A stretch of DNA of 64,000 nucleotides from Caecibacteroides pullorum (lineage in GTDB: Bacteria; Bacteroidota; Bacteroidia; Bacteroidales; Bacteroidaceae). A program made the position numbers and the translations under genes. The notes beneath the pieces were generated by a model. The model did no database searches. It had not been told where the DNA came from and saw only the letters and a list, made by a program, of their open reading frames with translations. This document shows, one piece after another, positions 54,797-64,000 of this stretch. The stretch spans positions 50,622-114,621 of the forward strand of contig NZ_JAAZTS010000011.1 of assembly GCF_019239235.1 (NCBI RefSeq). Reading direction: 5' to 3'. Position 1 is the stretch's first letter. Each line of letters starts with the position of its first letter.

Positions 54797-55567
54797 TTAA
54801 CAATCGTTAATACCATCTTTGGCATATTTCAACAAGCCGAGAGCAATCACGAGGAAAGCGTATTTCAGTATAGGGTTTGTTGCAAAAAAATGATTCATGC
54901 ACATAATTATAATTAGCGAAAAAGCAACTACAATATATGGTTCCAAGCCAAATCAAAATGCCAAAAACGACACACCACAACTGTCACCATAAACAACAAC
55001 ACAATATCCCAATAATGATTTTCCGCTTCAATCCATTTTTGAATATGTTTCAATTCATTTCCTATGAGCACTAAGAATGCTGCGTATGGCACAGTGGATA
55101 ATGTCCATGGTAGTGAAACTTGGTAACAACTTAAATAACTCCCCAATAAGAACAAACTGAACATAAAACCATATCGGAGATAAACATTTTCAGTAAAACT
55201 TATGAACATAGCTAAAACTGATGCGAGGTAAAGTACTGGAATAAACCACAACGCATAACCCTCCCAACAATTTAATCTTAAATGAGAAAATCCATATTCC
55301 CAATAAAATATAACACGAATGATACTATTATTGAATAGGTAATGAATGGCAGCATCATTGTATGAGCTTTATGCTTGATATACCCCGGAGGATTGCGTTT
55401 CAAATAGCTGCTTGTAAATCAAAATACTATGGAAACAAGGGCATATGGAAACAATAGATAAAATCAACCATTATATGAGGGATAGAAGCATGCTCTACCA
55501 CCATCAAAATGATAGCAATGCCTTTAGCTATATCAAGCCAAGTATTTCGTTTTGGGTTTGCTTTCAT
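54797..55567 (-). pseudogene. Decayed acyltransferase-3 family gene
   Basis: From the ATG at 55567 (overlapping the wzy end by 35 nt) the frame reads MKANPKRNTWLDIAKGIAI, then VVEHASIPHIMVDFIYCFHM and a stop just after HMPLF. Other frames continue the family: RNPPGYIKHKAHTMMLPFIT, then ALWFIPVLYLASVLAMF up to FDLAWNHIL and a stop at 54928. A last hydrophobic piece (EPYIVVAFSLIIIMCMNHFF to a stop at 54797) may be its end or another remnant. At least two frameshifts or stops, so no intact O-acetylase. Confidence 0.8.
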
Positions 55568-56744
55568 ACATATTTTTTACTTGAAGATAGGCATGCAATA
55601 CAATAGTAAAAGACATTAATGGATATAATAATTGTGTACCATCGTATGGCCGCTGCAAAAATCCTGTTATTAATAGCCAAAATGCCCATTCATATTTCTT
55701 ATCATATCGTCTTAATGTTAATAAAAAGAAGAATGGACTCCATACGATTATTTGTCCGATAAGGCCATCACAAGCTAAAGTAAAATTAGGGTTGGCACCA
55801 ACAAATACTCTTTTTTCTTGGGATATTTCTATTAAATGTCTCGCTCCTTGACCTATAATAGGAGACTCCAAAAAAATGTCCCAACAAACTTTTGTCATCA
55901 TTGAACGGTTGTCTCCTGAAATCGTTCCTGTTTCCTCGTTGTATTCCATCCGACCGAATATGGCACGATTCATCCGTTCGTTAAAAGAAGAAATCAATAC
56001 TAATGCAAGAATGAACGCCATAATGTATGGCAACAGCTTGCGTCCCTTTTCCTTATAAAAAAAGAAGCCATACATTGCTATTTGAATAAAATAGGCCAAC
56101 GAAAGCGTGGAAATAAGCCCGGCTATCAGTAAAACTTCTACTTTCTTGTTGTTTACAAAAAGTTTATTGATTAACAAAGCATACATCCCCCAAAATGCCA
56201 AAGCACCCGGTTCGTCATAAAAACCAGCATTACGCACAAGCCCTTCAAAATAAGTATTTGTCGTGAACAACCCGAAGAAATATCCAGTCCTCATATCCAT
56301 CTCCCGAAATTCAAAAATGGGTTGCAAAATACCTGCAACCACTAACAGGAAGCCTAAAGTACCTGCAACCACTTGAAATACGAGCCACCAATTATATGTT
56401 TTTACAAAATCTAACCGTTCGCCCGACAATTGCATTTCGAGAAACATATATGTGATACACAACATTAATATCCGTGTGAAATAAGACATGTCAATCCCAT
56501 GAATTACTACATATAACCCCCATGTGACAACTTGCAACACCAATAACAGTGTAATCGGACGTGGCAACCTATATTCATTCCTTATTACTACAAATAAAAT
56601 AGCCAATGCAAATAACAAGAGATAGTTTACCGTGTAATGCGGTAACCACCCTATGAGATAAAACACACAAGGCCATCCTGCAATAAAACTGAAGAAATAC
56701 AGGAAGTACCTAATATTCATATACGGCTTTATTTTTTCAAGCAT
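55533..56744 (-). CDS. O-antigen/capsule polymerase (Wzy-like)
   Basis: A 403-aa membrane protein with about 10-11 hydrophobic segments and a large periplasmic loop (about 255-310) containing NRAIFGRMEYNEETGTISGDN (core RMEYNEETGTISGDN), SPIIGQGARHLIE. This layout, with little sequence conservation, is typical of Wzy polymerases that join repeat units at the outer face of the inner membrane. Only candidate polymerase in the window. 2 bp after the preceding glycosyltransferase stop on the other side of its start. Confidence 0.8.
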   Translation of the reverse strand: MLEKIKPYMNIRYFLYFFSFIAGWPCVFYLIGWLPHYTVNYLLLFALAILFVVIRNEYRLPRPITLLLVLQVVTWGLYVVIHGIDMSYFTRILMLCITYMFLEMQLSGERLDFVKTYNWWLVFQVVAGTLGFLLVVAGILQPIFEFREMDMRTGYFFGLFTTNTYFEGLVRNAGFYDEPGALAFWGMYALLINKLFVNNKKVEVLLIAGLISTLSLAYFIQIAMYGFFFYKEKGRKLLPYIMAFILALVLISSFNERMNRAIFGRMEYNEETGTISGDNRSMMTKVCWDIFLESPIIGQGARHLIEISQEKRVFVGANPNFTLACDGLIGQIIVWSPFFFLLTLRRYDKKYEWAFWLLITGFLQRPYDGTQLLYPLMSFTIVLHAYLQVKNMYESKPKTKYLA

Positions 56745-56746
56745 AT

Positions 56747-58006
56747 TCAGTGATGCATTATATTGTGATAAATCTCTGCAAGCCTACGGGCATTCTGTTC
56801 TCGATTATGCCGATGGCTTGCCACTTTCATTTCAGCCAATGACAAGCAGGTAAAATTATCTTGCCCAAATAACCGCATGACTATCTGCGCCAACATCTCA
56901 TATTCCTCATAGCGATAAAAGTAACCTGTCTGTCCGTCAGTCAGCAACGTAGGTGTGCCGCCACAGTAACTTGCCACCACTGGTGTGCCAAGTATTTGCG
57001 CTTCACACAATGAATTGGGCGAGTTTTCTATGGCACTGGGCAACACATATACATTCGCATCAAGAAACTGTTGTTTCATCTGTGTTTCCGAAAGAGAGCC
57101 TAAGAAACACACATGTTCCTGCAAACGCAACCGCTTCACTAATCGCCGCAGATACAGGTGATAACCTTGAAATCGTAACAGATCTTTCAACTTGTTGCTC
57201 ATCACGCTACTACCGCAAAAGTTGACTACTGTATCGGGATATTGCCGCAGGATAATGGGCAATGCGTTCAAAACTTGGTGTGCTCCTTTCAGTGGCGAAC
57301 CACTATTGCTAACAAAAATCGAGTGTTTCTTACAATGTTCATAATCCCATACAGGAGACTCATAGAATGAATTACGTAATGTTTCATTCATAAAATGATA
57401 ACGCAAATTAGGATTTATAGTTATTACATGAGCTTGATCCCATTGTGTACGCCCTATGATGTCGGTAACATGTGTAAGGACATAATGTTCACATTCAGCG
57501 CGAAGTTTAAAGCTACGTTTTTCATTGAGTAGGAATGTGCCACGGTAGAAGTCGAGCAGAGTGATGTTAGTCAATTTGTCCCACAAAGAAAGTCCGCCAT
57601 CAGCATACCGCATAATTGGTCCGGCAAGCCCTTGGATGTTTGCGACTATTCGCGTACCACTTTCATTTGCCATGCATACAGCCTTGGCTAGCGAATGTTC
57701 CGTTCCATGGATGTGTATCAGGTCTGGGGAAAAATTCCGTATGGCCTGCCTGCAAGCCTCAATCTGTTTCTTCGATGTCCTATCTATTTTCGCTGTTGGA
57801 ATGAGATAATAAGTAACTCCCTCAATATCATACCGCTCATAATTCTTGCCATATGAATAAACCATCACTCCAAGCCGAACTTCAGGCATTTCCTTCATCA
57901 TGGCTTTTGCCGAAGAATACATCCACCCACAATGTACCGGTACAGCCTCTCCCAAGTGCTCGCACAACGGAGGGAATTTAACCAATGATACCCAAAGGAC
58001 TTTCAT
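56747..58006 (-). CDS. Family 4 glycosyltransferase
   Basis: A 419-aa GT-B enzyme, start MKVLWVSLVKFPPLC at 58006, which overlaps the stop of the upstream gene as ATGA. Acceptor-side HIHGTEHSLAKAV near 97, donor-side FVSNSGSPLKGAHQVLNALP near 225 (core SGSPLKGAHQVL), VLPSAIENSPNSLCEAQILGTPV near 335 (core ENSPNSLCEAQILG). Retaining enzyme, unknown sugar. Confidence 0.88.
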   Translation of the reverse strand: MKVLWVSLVKFPPLCEHLGEAVPVHCGWMYSSAKAMMKEMPEVRLGVMVYSYGKNYERYDIEGVTYYLIPTAKIDRTSKKQIEACRQAIRNFSPDLIHIHGTEHSLAKAVCMANESGTRIVANIQGLAGPIMRYADGGLSLWDKLTNITLLDFYRGTFLLNEKRSFKLRAECEHYVLTHVTDIIGRTQWDQAHVITINPNLRYHFMNETLRNSFYESPVWDYEHCKKHSIFVSNSGSPLKGAHQVLNALPIILRQYPDTVVNFCGSSVMSNKLKDLLRFQGYHLYLRRLVKRLRLQEHVCFLGSLSETQMKQQFLDANVYVLPSAIENSPNSLCEAQILGTPVVASYCGGTPTLLTDGQTGYFYRYEEYEMLAQIVMRLFGQDNFTCLSLAEMKVASHRHNREQNARRLAEIYHNIMHH

Positions 58007-59184
58007 AGACTTTCTATTAATTTCACCCATTGTTCTACAATTCTATTTATCTCAAATCGACGGCAACTTTCAAGCCCATTCTTGGCTATCCGCTCACGGT
58101 TTTCACGGTTACACATCAGCTCTACCATACAATCTGCGTATGCTTCCAAATCATCATCAGGAATAATGCACCCATCGTAACCGTCTGTGATGATATCATG
58201 TAGTGCCGGATAGCTATCAAAGGCTATTGGCACCACACCAGTCTGCATAGACTCGGTCAGTGTCAGCCCCCAACCTTCCACTGCGCTCGTCATCATAAAC
58301 AATGCCGCATCCCTATAATAAGGAATGGGATCCTGCCGACCAGTGAATGTCACATTTTTGAGAGCTAATTCTTCTGAAAGTCCTTGCAAATATTCCTCAT
58401 GTACTCCTGCACCTACGATAATAAGTTTCCAGTCAACAAACCCTCGTTGCTCAAGAATCTTCCAAATCTTCAAAGCTCTATCTATTCTTTTTTCAGGGTT
58501 GTATAAACGAGAAACAATAAGTACTTGCTTCTTTTTCTGTTGCAGAATCTTTGCATCTGCAACCTTTTCCCATGATAAAGGATTGTTGATGACTTTACAA
58601 CGCAATAGGTCTGTGCCGGTCAATTTCTGTATTTCTGGAATCTCATACTTGGAAAGCAATATCAAAATATCAGCAACACGATAATTGACAAGGAAATTAT
58701 CCAAGACCGATTGACGGCATCGTTTAAGCCATAAGGGATACATGAGTAACCGCAACCGGGCAAGCCATTTTACATGTATCGGAGTAGTCGGCATATTTGA
58801 AACCCAATGCCAGTAATGACGTGAGAAAACTTTCTCCATCAGTAATATCGAGTTGTGAAACTCGGTGATATACTTCATGCCCGGAATTTTCCACTCCGCT
58901 ACAAGTTCCGATAATTTCGAAAAAAAACCTCCATCTTGTCCTATAAGCAAATCACAGTGATTGTCTATAAGATATTGCCTCATACCAGAGAGTGGTATCG
59001 TGATTTCTTTCTCTATGTCAGCATCATACAAATGGAATGTCTGATACGTATCCTCTGTATAAAGATAACGAACCATATAGCCATATTTTGGCAAATATTG
59101 CATCAAGATATGAATGATGCGATGCACTCCGCCCCGCTGAACATTCAGTCGTTCACTCCATATTATGTATATGATAGATTTCAT
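58003..59184 (-). CDS. Family 4 glycosyltransferase, paralogue of the next upstream gene
   Basis: A 393-aa GT-B enzyme. The N terminus has RGGVHRIIHILMQYL; donor site LIVSRLYNPEKRIDRALKIW near 222 (core SRLYNPEKRIDRAL), FTGRQDPIPYYRDAALFMMTS near 285 (core GRQDPIPYYRDAALFMMTS) and EGWGLTLTESMQTGVVPIAF near 310. The C-terminal half closely matches the protein encoded at 59358-60560. 173 bp separate the two genes. Confidence 0.88.
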   Translation of the reverse strand: MKSIIYIIWSERLNVQRGGVHRIIHILMQYLPKYGYMVRYLYTEDTYQTFHLYDADIEKEITIPLSGMRQYLIDNHCDLLIGQDGGFFSKLSELVAEWKIPGMKYITEFHNSILLMEKVFSRHYWHWVSNMPTTPIHVKWLARLRLLMYPLWLKRCRQSVLDNFLVNYRVADILILLSKYEIPEIQKLTGTDLLRCKVINNPLSWEKVADAKILQQKKKQVLIVSRLYNPEKRIDRALKIWKILEQRGFVDWKLIIVGAGVHEEYLQGLSEELALKNVTFTGRQDPIPYYRDAALFMMTSAVEGWGLTLTESMQTGVVPIAFDSYPALHDIITDGYDGCIIPDDDLEAYADCMVELMCNRENRERIAKNGLESCRRFEINRIVEQWVKLIESL

Positions 59185-59250
59185 TAGCTTACAAGTTTTA
59201 TTTTACCATCAAGTCATGATTCATAATTTACTCATGTCCTATATGTGCTT

Positions 59251-59351
59251 TATTTCTTCTCTGTCAATAAAACCATATATCTTTCCAACGTAAACCTTCT
59301 AAACTCAAGAAAAGAATGTTTTTTATCAGAAACATCTTCACTGCAACCCCA
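59251..59351 (-). pseudogene. C-terminal remnant of a lost gene between the two paralogous glycosyltransferases
   Basis: In the 173-bp gap the reverse strand reads EDVSDKKHSFLEFRR continuing FRRFTLERYMVLLTEKK and a stop at 59251. This compact, charged ending looks like a real protein C terminus, probably from a methyltransferase- or glycosyltransferase-type gene of the locus, but there is no start and no more of the body. It begins right after the stop of the gene at 59358. Confidence 0.4.
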
Positions 59352-59357
59352 TTAATA

Positions 59358-60560
59358 TTATCTTTTATCCTTCAATTCATCAAAAAGAATTCTCCATCTT
59401 TCTGCGATTCGATCTTGCGAGAACCGTTGCGATGAGATGATGGCTCGCCTTGCCATGCGTTGCTTTTTAACATCATTCCGCATCAAGTCAAGCATATGAT
59501 TTACATATTCATCCACATTACTCTCTTCGACCACAACTCCATCCTCACCATTCGTAATAATCTCACGCAAGGAAGCATATGTATCGAAAGCAATTGGTAC
59601 TACCCCCAGCTGCTGCGCCTCGGTGAGCGTCAATCCCCACGACTCGCTCCGAGATGTCATCATAAAGAGCGAAGCCTCTTTATAATATGGTAGAGGATTT
59701 TGATGCCCTTCGAAAGACACATTCGGGATTTTTTCGTTTTCTATCATTCGTTGATACATTGGCATATCCTTGCCTGTACCTACAATTTTCAACTGCCACC
59801 CATTTGCATCTGTGTGCTTTTTTACATTTGCCCATATTTCCAGAGCTAATGAGAGCCGTTTGTGAACTTCCTCTATTCGTGAAACAATGAGTACAATAGG
59901 CTTTTTCTCCGCAATCTCATCTATCGGCAAAAACTCATTAAATGACAGACTGTTGGGGATAATCAAAAACTTCTTGTCGTCATTAAACTGACCAAACTGT
60001 TGGTACGCATCGATAAACCCTTTACTAAGCAACACCACGCAGTGCGCATTGAAGTAAGCCTCACGATAAGTTCTCCGCAAAGTTTCCACATATTTATGTT
60101 TGGAATATGGAAAAAACACCAAATCGAATAGCCACTTACACCTCCTGCGCAATGGCATTTTATCATGTCTTTTAGCCCAATGACGCTGTAGTGACATATA
60201 CAACGCTTCAGCCCCTGGTTCGTAATGATGTGCAAGTATAACTTTACACCCAGTCCCTTCAGCTGCTTGACACAAAAGTTTCACATAAATAAAAATCCCT
60301 TGGTCGATTATATAATCAATGTTGTTGTTTACAATTATCTTACGCAACGTATCCACATCCTGCAGACGATCATACCCTGCTTGCCATCGATACTCCGCTA
60401 CAAAGCAAGTTTCTTTCTCATGCTTTTCGTCAGCTTCGTAAAGCGAGTAACAATGGCAACCATACAAACGAGTCAAAGCCGATGCCACCGAAACGGTAGT
60501 CCGCTCAGTTCCTCCTCTTGTAGCATACACCTTCCCGTGCGTGTAAAACAATATGTTCAT
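59358..60560 (-). CDS. Family 4 glycosyltransferase, paralogue of the gene at 58003
   Basis: A 400-aa GT-B enzyme. N-terminal RGGTERTTVSVASAL near residue 15; donor site LIVSRIEEVHKRLSLALEIW near 230 (core SRIEEVHKRLSLAL), EGHQNPLPYYKEASLFMMTS and ESWGLTLTEAQQLGVVPIAF near 315. The second half is very similar to the product of 58003-59184, so one gene arose by duplication of the other. Starts 4 nt inside the upstream pyruvyltransferase stop (ATGA). Confidence 0.88.
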   Translation of the reverse strand: MNILFYTHGKVYATRGGTERTTVSVASALTRLYGCHCYSLYEADEKHEKETCFVAEYRWQAGYDRLQDVDTLRKIIVNNNIDYIIDQGIFIYVKLLCQAAEGTGCKVILAHHYEPGAEALYMSLQRHWAKRHDKMPLRRRCKWLFDLVFFPYSKHKYVETLRRTYREAYFNAHCVVLLSKGFIDAYQQFGQFNDDKKFLIIPNSLSFNEFLPIDEIAEKKPIVLIVSRIEEVHKRLSLALEIWANVKKHTDANGWQLKIVGTGKDMPMYQRMIENEKIPNVSFEGHQNPLPYYKEASLFMMTSRSESWGLTLTEAQQLGVVPIAFDTYASLREIITNGEDGVVVEESNVDEYVNHMLDLMRNDVKKQRMARRAIISSQRFSQDRIAERWRILFDELKDKR

Positions 60561-61447
60561 AAATACATTGGCCTTTTAAGTTTGAACGGGCAAGCTTCCA
60601 ACAGCGGCCGCAAATCAATGGCCCCCCGCTCCCATCTTGTTATTTCTTTATTGATAGTGTCCAAAGGTATTTCTACTCCATGAATCGCTATAGGATTTTC
60701 TCTGTCACGATGTATAGACATAAAGAAATCATGGAACTTGAAATGCCCACCAATTAGCGGTTTACCAAATTCTATCCATACATTCGGTACATGGTATGCT
60801 TCTGCTATGATAAGCCCATGAAGCGATGACGATAAGATTGCCTCACACTCACATACTTGGTCAATAATATCATGCCAATGAGTGTATTTCCCCAAATTGA
60901 TTATCCGTACCTCTGTACATTCGCTGATGCGTTTCCTATTTATGCGTAAATTTGCAACAGATGATTGGTTGGACACATGGGATATGATGCCGTATTTATA
61001 GCGTTTTTGCTTGCTAGGTCGATAATAAAGTGAAGTCAGCAAAGCCGGATCTCCGTAAATCTTTGGGCATTCAACTCCCTCTGCAAGCAACTTCTCACGC
61101 GTAAGCGGACCACGGACTGCATAAACTTTTTTGGGCTTTACCCTCAAAGGCTTGCTGCCGTCTATAATGCCAGCTCCCCATATTTCTGTATGAGCACGAC
61201 AAAGCATGTCGATAGTCGAACCGATTACCAAAAAGTTCCGAAGTTTCAATCTGAACGCAAGTGATGTGCGATTAAGAAGGACTAACGGACGCATTACTAT
61301 TTCACGTAAGAAATAATAGTTGATGTCATCTCCCCAGTTTTCATGTTTCACCCGTTTATTATCATCATAATACACAAATGCATTAATGATAATTGGGTGA
61401 AACAGCAATTTGAGGTGTTCTGAAATTACTACTGCAAATTTACTCAT
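60557..61447 (-). CDS. Polysaccharide pyruvyl transferase family protein
   Basis: A 296-aa GT-B-fold protein. Family features: NWGDDINYYFLREIV near residue 37, the IWGAGIID segment near 88, YAVRGPLTREKL near 106, KIYGDPALLTSLYY near 124 and LSSSLHGLIIAEAYHVP near 212. It adds a ketal-linked pyruvate to a sugar, giving the polymer a negative charge. Overlaps the flippase stop by 8 nt. Confidence 0.92.
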   Translation of the reverse strand: MSKFAVVISEHLKLLFHPIIINAFVYYDDNKRVKHENWGDDINYYFLREIVMRPLVLLNRTSLAFRLKLRNFLVIGSTIDMLCRAHTEIWGAGIIDGSKPLRVKPKKVYAVRGPLTREKLLAEGVECPKIYGDPALLTSLYYRPSKQKRYKYGIISHVSNQSSVANLRINRKRISECTEVRIINLGKYTHWHDIIDQVCECEAILSSSLHGLIIAEAYHVPNVWIEFGKPLIGGHFKFHDFFMSIHRDRENPIAIHGVEIPLDTINKEITRWERGAIDLRPLLEACPFKLKRPMYL

Positions 61448-62978
61448 GAGTTCTATGTCTTAAACCGGTAATTTTGCCCCACAATAATTGGCGTTCATTG
61501 GCACTTATACCAACGATTAAAATAGATGAACCTGTAAAAAACAATGTTGAGGCAATTACTATTGCCGTTTTCAGCAGTCCTCCGTTTGGCATGACGCAAA
61601 ATAATATTGTTGAAGTACAAGCGGATAAAATAAAAACAGAACTAATAGGTAGAAGCACCTTACGTAGATATAAAGCAAATGAGAATGATACCATTCGGCC
61701 TATAATCACAATCCTGCAAACAAGTGCTATGACAGCGATAATCAGATGAACAATAAAAACCGTTTCGGGATTTCCACCCAATTTAAGTGCAAGATATGCT
61801 ACAGGAAGAATGAGCAACAAAAGCCCCCCTACAACACTCTGATAAACCTTTACTTGGCCAACCGCTTGTGAGGAAATCATTAAAGGATTGGACAAGGCAT
61901 CAATGAGCAATATACACAGTATCAAGCGAGCAAACCATATCGTGTGCTCAGGGACAACCTTCAACCATAGGGTTAGGATTACTTGAGTTTCTACCATAAT
62001 AGGTAGAGTAATAAGCAACAACAAAAAAAACGAATATTTGCTACTGGCAAAAATAAGCGTATGCATACGATGCAAATCACCAATGGCATAACTCTTCGTA
62101 ATTTGCGGATTCAATGCCATTTGGAAATTGCTAACGAAGCCAGTCACCACCCCTTGAATCGTAACTGCTATTGCACGAGCCGCATTTACCGCCGGGCCAA
62201 AGAACATATTCAATAGCACATTCAAACCTTGTGTATAAAATACGCCTGCAATGTTCCCCAATAAGCTCCAACCTGCAATATTGGTCATTTCTCGGAACAA
62301 ATCCTTGTCAAATATCAATTTTATATGCGCTTCAGCAAAATGTCGGTTACAGTATATACCATATATCATTCTGTCTAGAAGCGAAATACCCAAAAGCATG
62401 GCAGCATAGAATACCAGTTTATCAAATGTAACTATTGTAAGTAATAATACTATTACAAGTTTCAGTACGACATCAAGAATCGATATATATGCAAATGCTG
62501 ACATCTTTTCATGGGCGATTATCATCGCATTGTAGGGAATCGAAACGATGGATATGAACATCGTCAATATGGAAAATTGATAGACCCAAAGAGCAGCTGA
62601 AAACCTTTCTTCTGGAATAACCAATTTGTTACAAACGAACCAAAGCCCAACTGTTTCTGCTACAATTACGATTATTGCCGCAACTGCAATATGAATGATA
62701 GCCGCAGTTGAAAATGTGGTTATTTGCCTCGCAATGTTTCCACGGGCAAGCTCGAATGTTATAAAACGTTGTGTGGCAGTTGCCATGGCTCCATTCAAGA
62801 ATGAGAAAAAAGCCACAAAGCCTCCCACTACATTGTAGATACCATAATCCTCTACCCCAAGCGTATTCAATACAATCCTACTGGTGTATAATCCTACGCA
62901 GAGGATAAAAATCATCCTCAAATATAAAATGAAGGTATTCTTAGCTATCCGCCTATTTGATGAGGTAAAATCTAGCAT
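61440..62978 (-). CDS. Wzx-type polysaccharide flippase
   Basis: A 512-aa MATE/PST-superfamily exporter with about 14 membrane segments. Family start NTFILYLRMIFILCVGLYTSRIVLN (core LRMIFILCVGLYTSRIV), then LGVEDYGIYNVVGGFVAFFSF (core LGVEDYGIYNVVGG) and ATQRFITFELARG. It turns lipid-linked repeat units to the outer face of the inner membrane for the Wzy polymerase. Confidence 0.92.
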   Translation of the reverse strand: MLDFTSSNRRIAKNTFILYLRMIFILCVGLYTSRIVLNTLGVEDYGIYNVVGGFVAFFSFLNGAMATATQRFITFELARGNIARQITTFSTAAIIHIAVAAIIVIVAETVGLWFVCNKLVIPEERFSAALWVYQFSILTMFISIVSIPYNAMIIAHEKMSAFAYISILDVVLKLVIVLLLTIVTFDKLVFYAAMLLGISLLDRMIYGIYCNRHFAEAHIKLIFDKDLFREMTNIAGWSLLGNIAGVFYTQGLNVLLNMFFGPAVNAARAIAVTIQGVVTGFVSNFQMALNPQITKSYAIGDLHRMHTLIFASSKYSFFLLLLITLPIMVETQVILTLWLKVVPEHTIWFARLILCILLIDALSNPLMISSQAVGQVKVYQSVVGGLLLLILPVAYLALKLGGNPETVFIVHLIIAVIALVCRIVIIGRMVSFSFALYLRKVLLPISSVFILSACTSTILFCVMPNGGLLKTAIVIASTLFFTGSSILIVGISANERQLLWGKITGLRHRTHE

Positions 62979-62995
62979 GAAATGAATTAGCTTAA

Positions 62996-63886
62996 TTATT
63001 TTGATGTCTCACCTATGATAACTCCCAATCCTAACTTTCTGACCATTATGGTCAATAAAATAGAAAGTGTTAAGCTGATGACAAAGATTACTATAGATAG
63101 CAGATATGGGTTAATTGGATAAGGAGCAGCAATAAATTCCAACCAATAAATAATCATGGCATGGAACAAATAAATTCCAAATGAATTTGATGCTACCCAC
63201 TGATACAGTTTGGCCTTTTCTATTTTTATTGTTCGCACAGAAAGGATATAGAATATTGCAACCCCCACTATTGCATTAATCAGTTTTGACATATCGGGAG
63301 GAAAGGAGAATTCAGGCATAACCATATTTAATCCTAATCCGAATAAAGCAGCAATAGCGACATATTTGAACGCAGACTTATAAATAGTAAACAAGTATCC
63401 CAAAGTGAACCAAATGAGATACTCCTCTACATTTCTAATCTGGAAATACACTATATTTATAGGAAAGATGTAAATTAACAAGGCTAATATGCTTGTCGCC
63501 CATATTGGTATATGCAATTTAATGCACATCTTACGCAAGCCGAAAAACAAAAGAAACAACAGAAACAATGTTAATACGAACCACAAGTGCCTTGAATCTA
63601 TGGCCAAGATAAAACCATCAATGAAGTAATGTACCGGATCACGAAATCCCAACAGAGTCATTGTAGGGTAAACCATTAAAAGTGCAAATGCATAAAATGG
63701 AATCATCAACCGTTTAGTTTTGTTCTTTAGTAATTGCGTGAATGTCATTTGTTTTTTCCGTATTTCCAATTGAAAGGAAAAAATACACCCACTGGCAAAA
63801 AAGAACAATGGCATGTGGAAAGAATAAATCAAATCTTTCACCAAATTCAACACTTGAGAAGGCATACATGGCGTGATTATCGACAT
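62996..63886 (-). CDS. Acyltransferase-3 family protein lacking its N terminus
   Basis: A 296-aa membrane protein with about nine hydrophobic segments. It has the family's DLIYSFHMPLFFFASGCIF near residue 18 (core SFHMPLFFFASG) and NKTKRLMIPFYAFALL. The first 40-50 residues that carry the catalytic R...D and VxGH motif are missing: the frame runs into foreign sequence at about 63896. Any of the preserved ATGs would give a truncated, probably inactive O-acetylase. 18 bp before the flippase. Confidence 0.75.
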   Translation of the reverse strand: MSIITPCMPSQVLNLVKDLIYSFHMPLFFFASGCIFSFQLEIRKKQMTFTQLLKNKTKRLMIPFYAFALLMVYPTMTLLGFRDPVHYFIDGFILAIDSRHLWFVLTLFLLFLLFFGLRKMCIKLHIPIWATSILALLIYIFPINIVYFQIRNVEEYLIWFTLGYLFTIYKSAFKYVAIAALFGLGLNMVMPEFSFPPDMSKLINAIVGVAIFYILSVRTIKIEKAKLYQWVASNSFGIYLFHAMIIYWLEFIAAPYPINPYLLSIVIFVISLTLSILLTIMVRKLGLGVIIGETSK

Positions 63887-63895
63887 TGGTGAATC

Positions 63896-64000
63896 ACTAC
63901 TGTCCCGTAAAAGTTGATAAATAGTTCTTTGAAATTATTGAAATATAGTCAATTACGTGGTTTCTTGAGATGAAACGGACTTGATTTTGCAACTTTGCAG
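63896..64000. mobile_element. Probable end of an insertion sequence, running out of the window
   Basis: At about 63896 the acyltransferase homology stops and the sequence changes to CTGTCCCGTAAAAGTTGATA, a form typical of insertion-sequence terminal repeats. No transposase is seen in the 105 bases left. Family unknown, other end outside the window. Confidence 0.5.

Overview
The window looks like chromosomal DNA of a gut Bacteroides or a close relative (Phocaeicola, Parabacteroides). The signs are Bacteroidota promoters (TTTG, 19-21 bp, TAnnTTTG), genes without clear Shine-Dalgarno sites, a B12-controlled TonB receptor followed by a BtuG-type surface lipoprotein, DUF4836, DUF5063 and DUF4250 proteins, and a long capsule/O-antigen locus. 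The species was not determined.

Layout. 1-1252: end of a lipid kinase gene, then miaA. 1253-16277: an accessory, defence-type island without a visible integrase. It holds a 1222-aa RecQ-like helicase (+), and on the minus strand a type I restriction-modification operon hsdM-hsdS-hsdR, then a WYL regulator followed by a small clamp-like protein and an LPxxL repeat protein, and finally a DUF2130 protein with a PD-(D/E)XK-like motif. Both edges of the island carry the same degenerate 22-bp intergenic repeat array. 16278-26465: housekeeping genes (nim-like flavoprotein, tRNA-Ser, mutS2, L-serine dehydratase, a two-component system with a PepSY-like neighbour, a TrpB2-class tryptophan synthase, a Spy-like protein, DUF4250).

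26593-32238: a vitamin B12 uptake operon (btuB, btuG, btuF-like, btuC-like) behind a cobalamin riboswitch, without an ATPase gene. It is divergent from corA. 33375-35178: type I asparaginase and a chimeric decayed outer-membrane gene. 35449-41464: a probable operon running nupG-like, bifunctional nuclease, rsmE, DUF4836 lipoprotein, ABC ATPase, FtsX-type permease. 41619-44442: a candidate small RNA, then rlmI, a 3'-5' exonuclease and DUF5063, driven by tandemly duplicated consensus promoters. 44558-45778: a stand-alone AAA/DUF4143 ATPase.

45902-64000: a surface polysaccharide locus read entirely leftwards. It holds an acyltransferase, Wzx flippase, pyruvyltransferase, several glycosyltransferases, a Wzy polymerase, a GNAT protein, a ChbG/YdjC deacetylase, a WcaF-like acetyltransferase and, at the distal end, gmd and fcl for GDP-L-fucose. 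The middle of the locus (about 48.9-63.9 kb) is visibly AT-richer than the flanks, which fits horizontal exchange. Both acyltransferase-3 genes look broken: one has frameshifts, and the other lacks its N terminus at what seems to be an insertion-sequence end.

The most unusual items are the WYL/clamp-like/LRR/DUF2130 group beside the type I system, a family of 21-22 bp degenerate palindromic arrays in four intergenic regions, the 81-bp promoter-bearing tandem duplication, and a possible terminator-ended small RNA.
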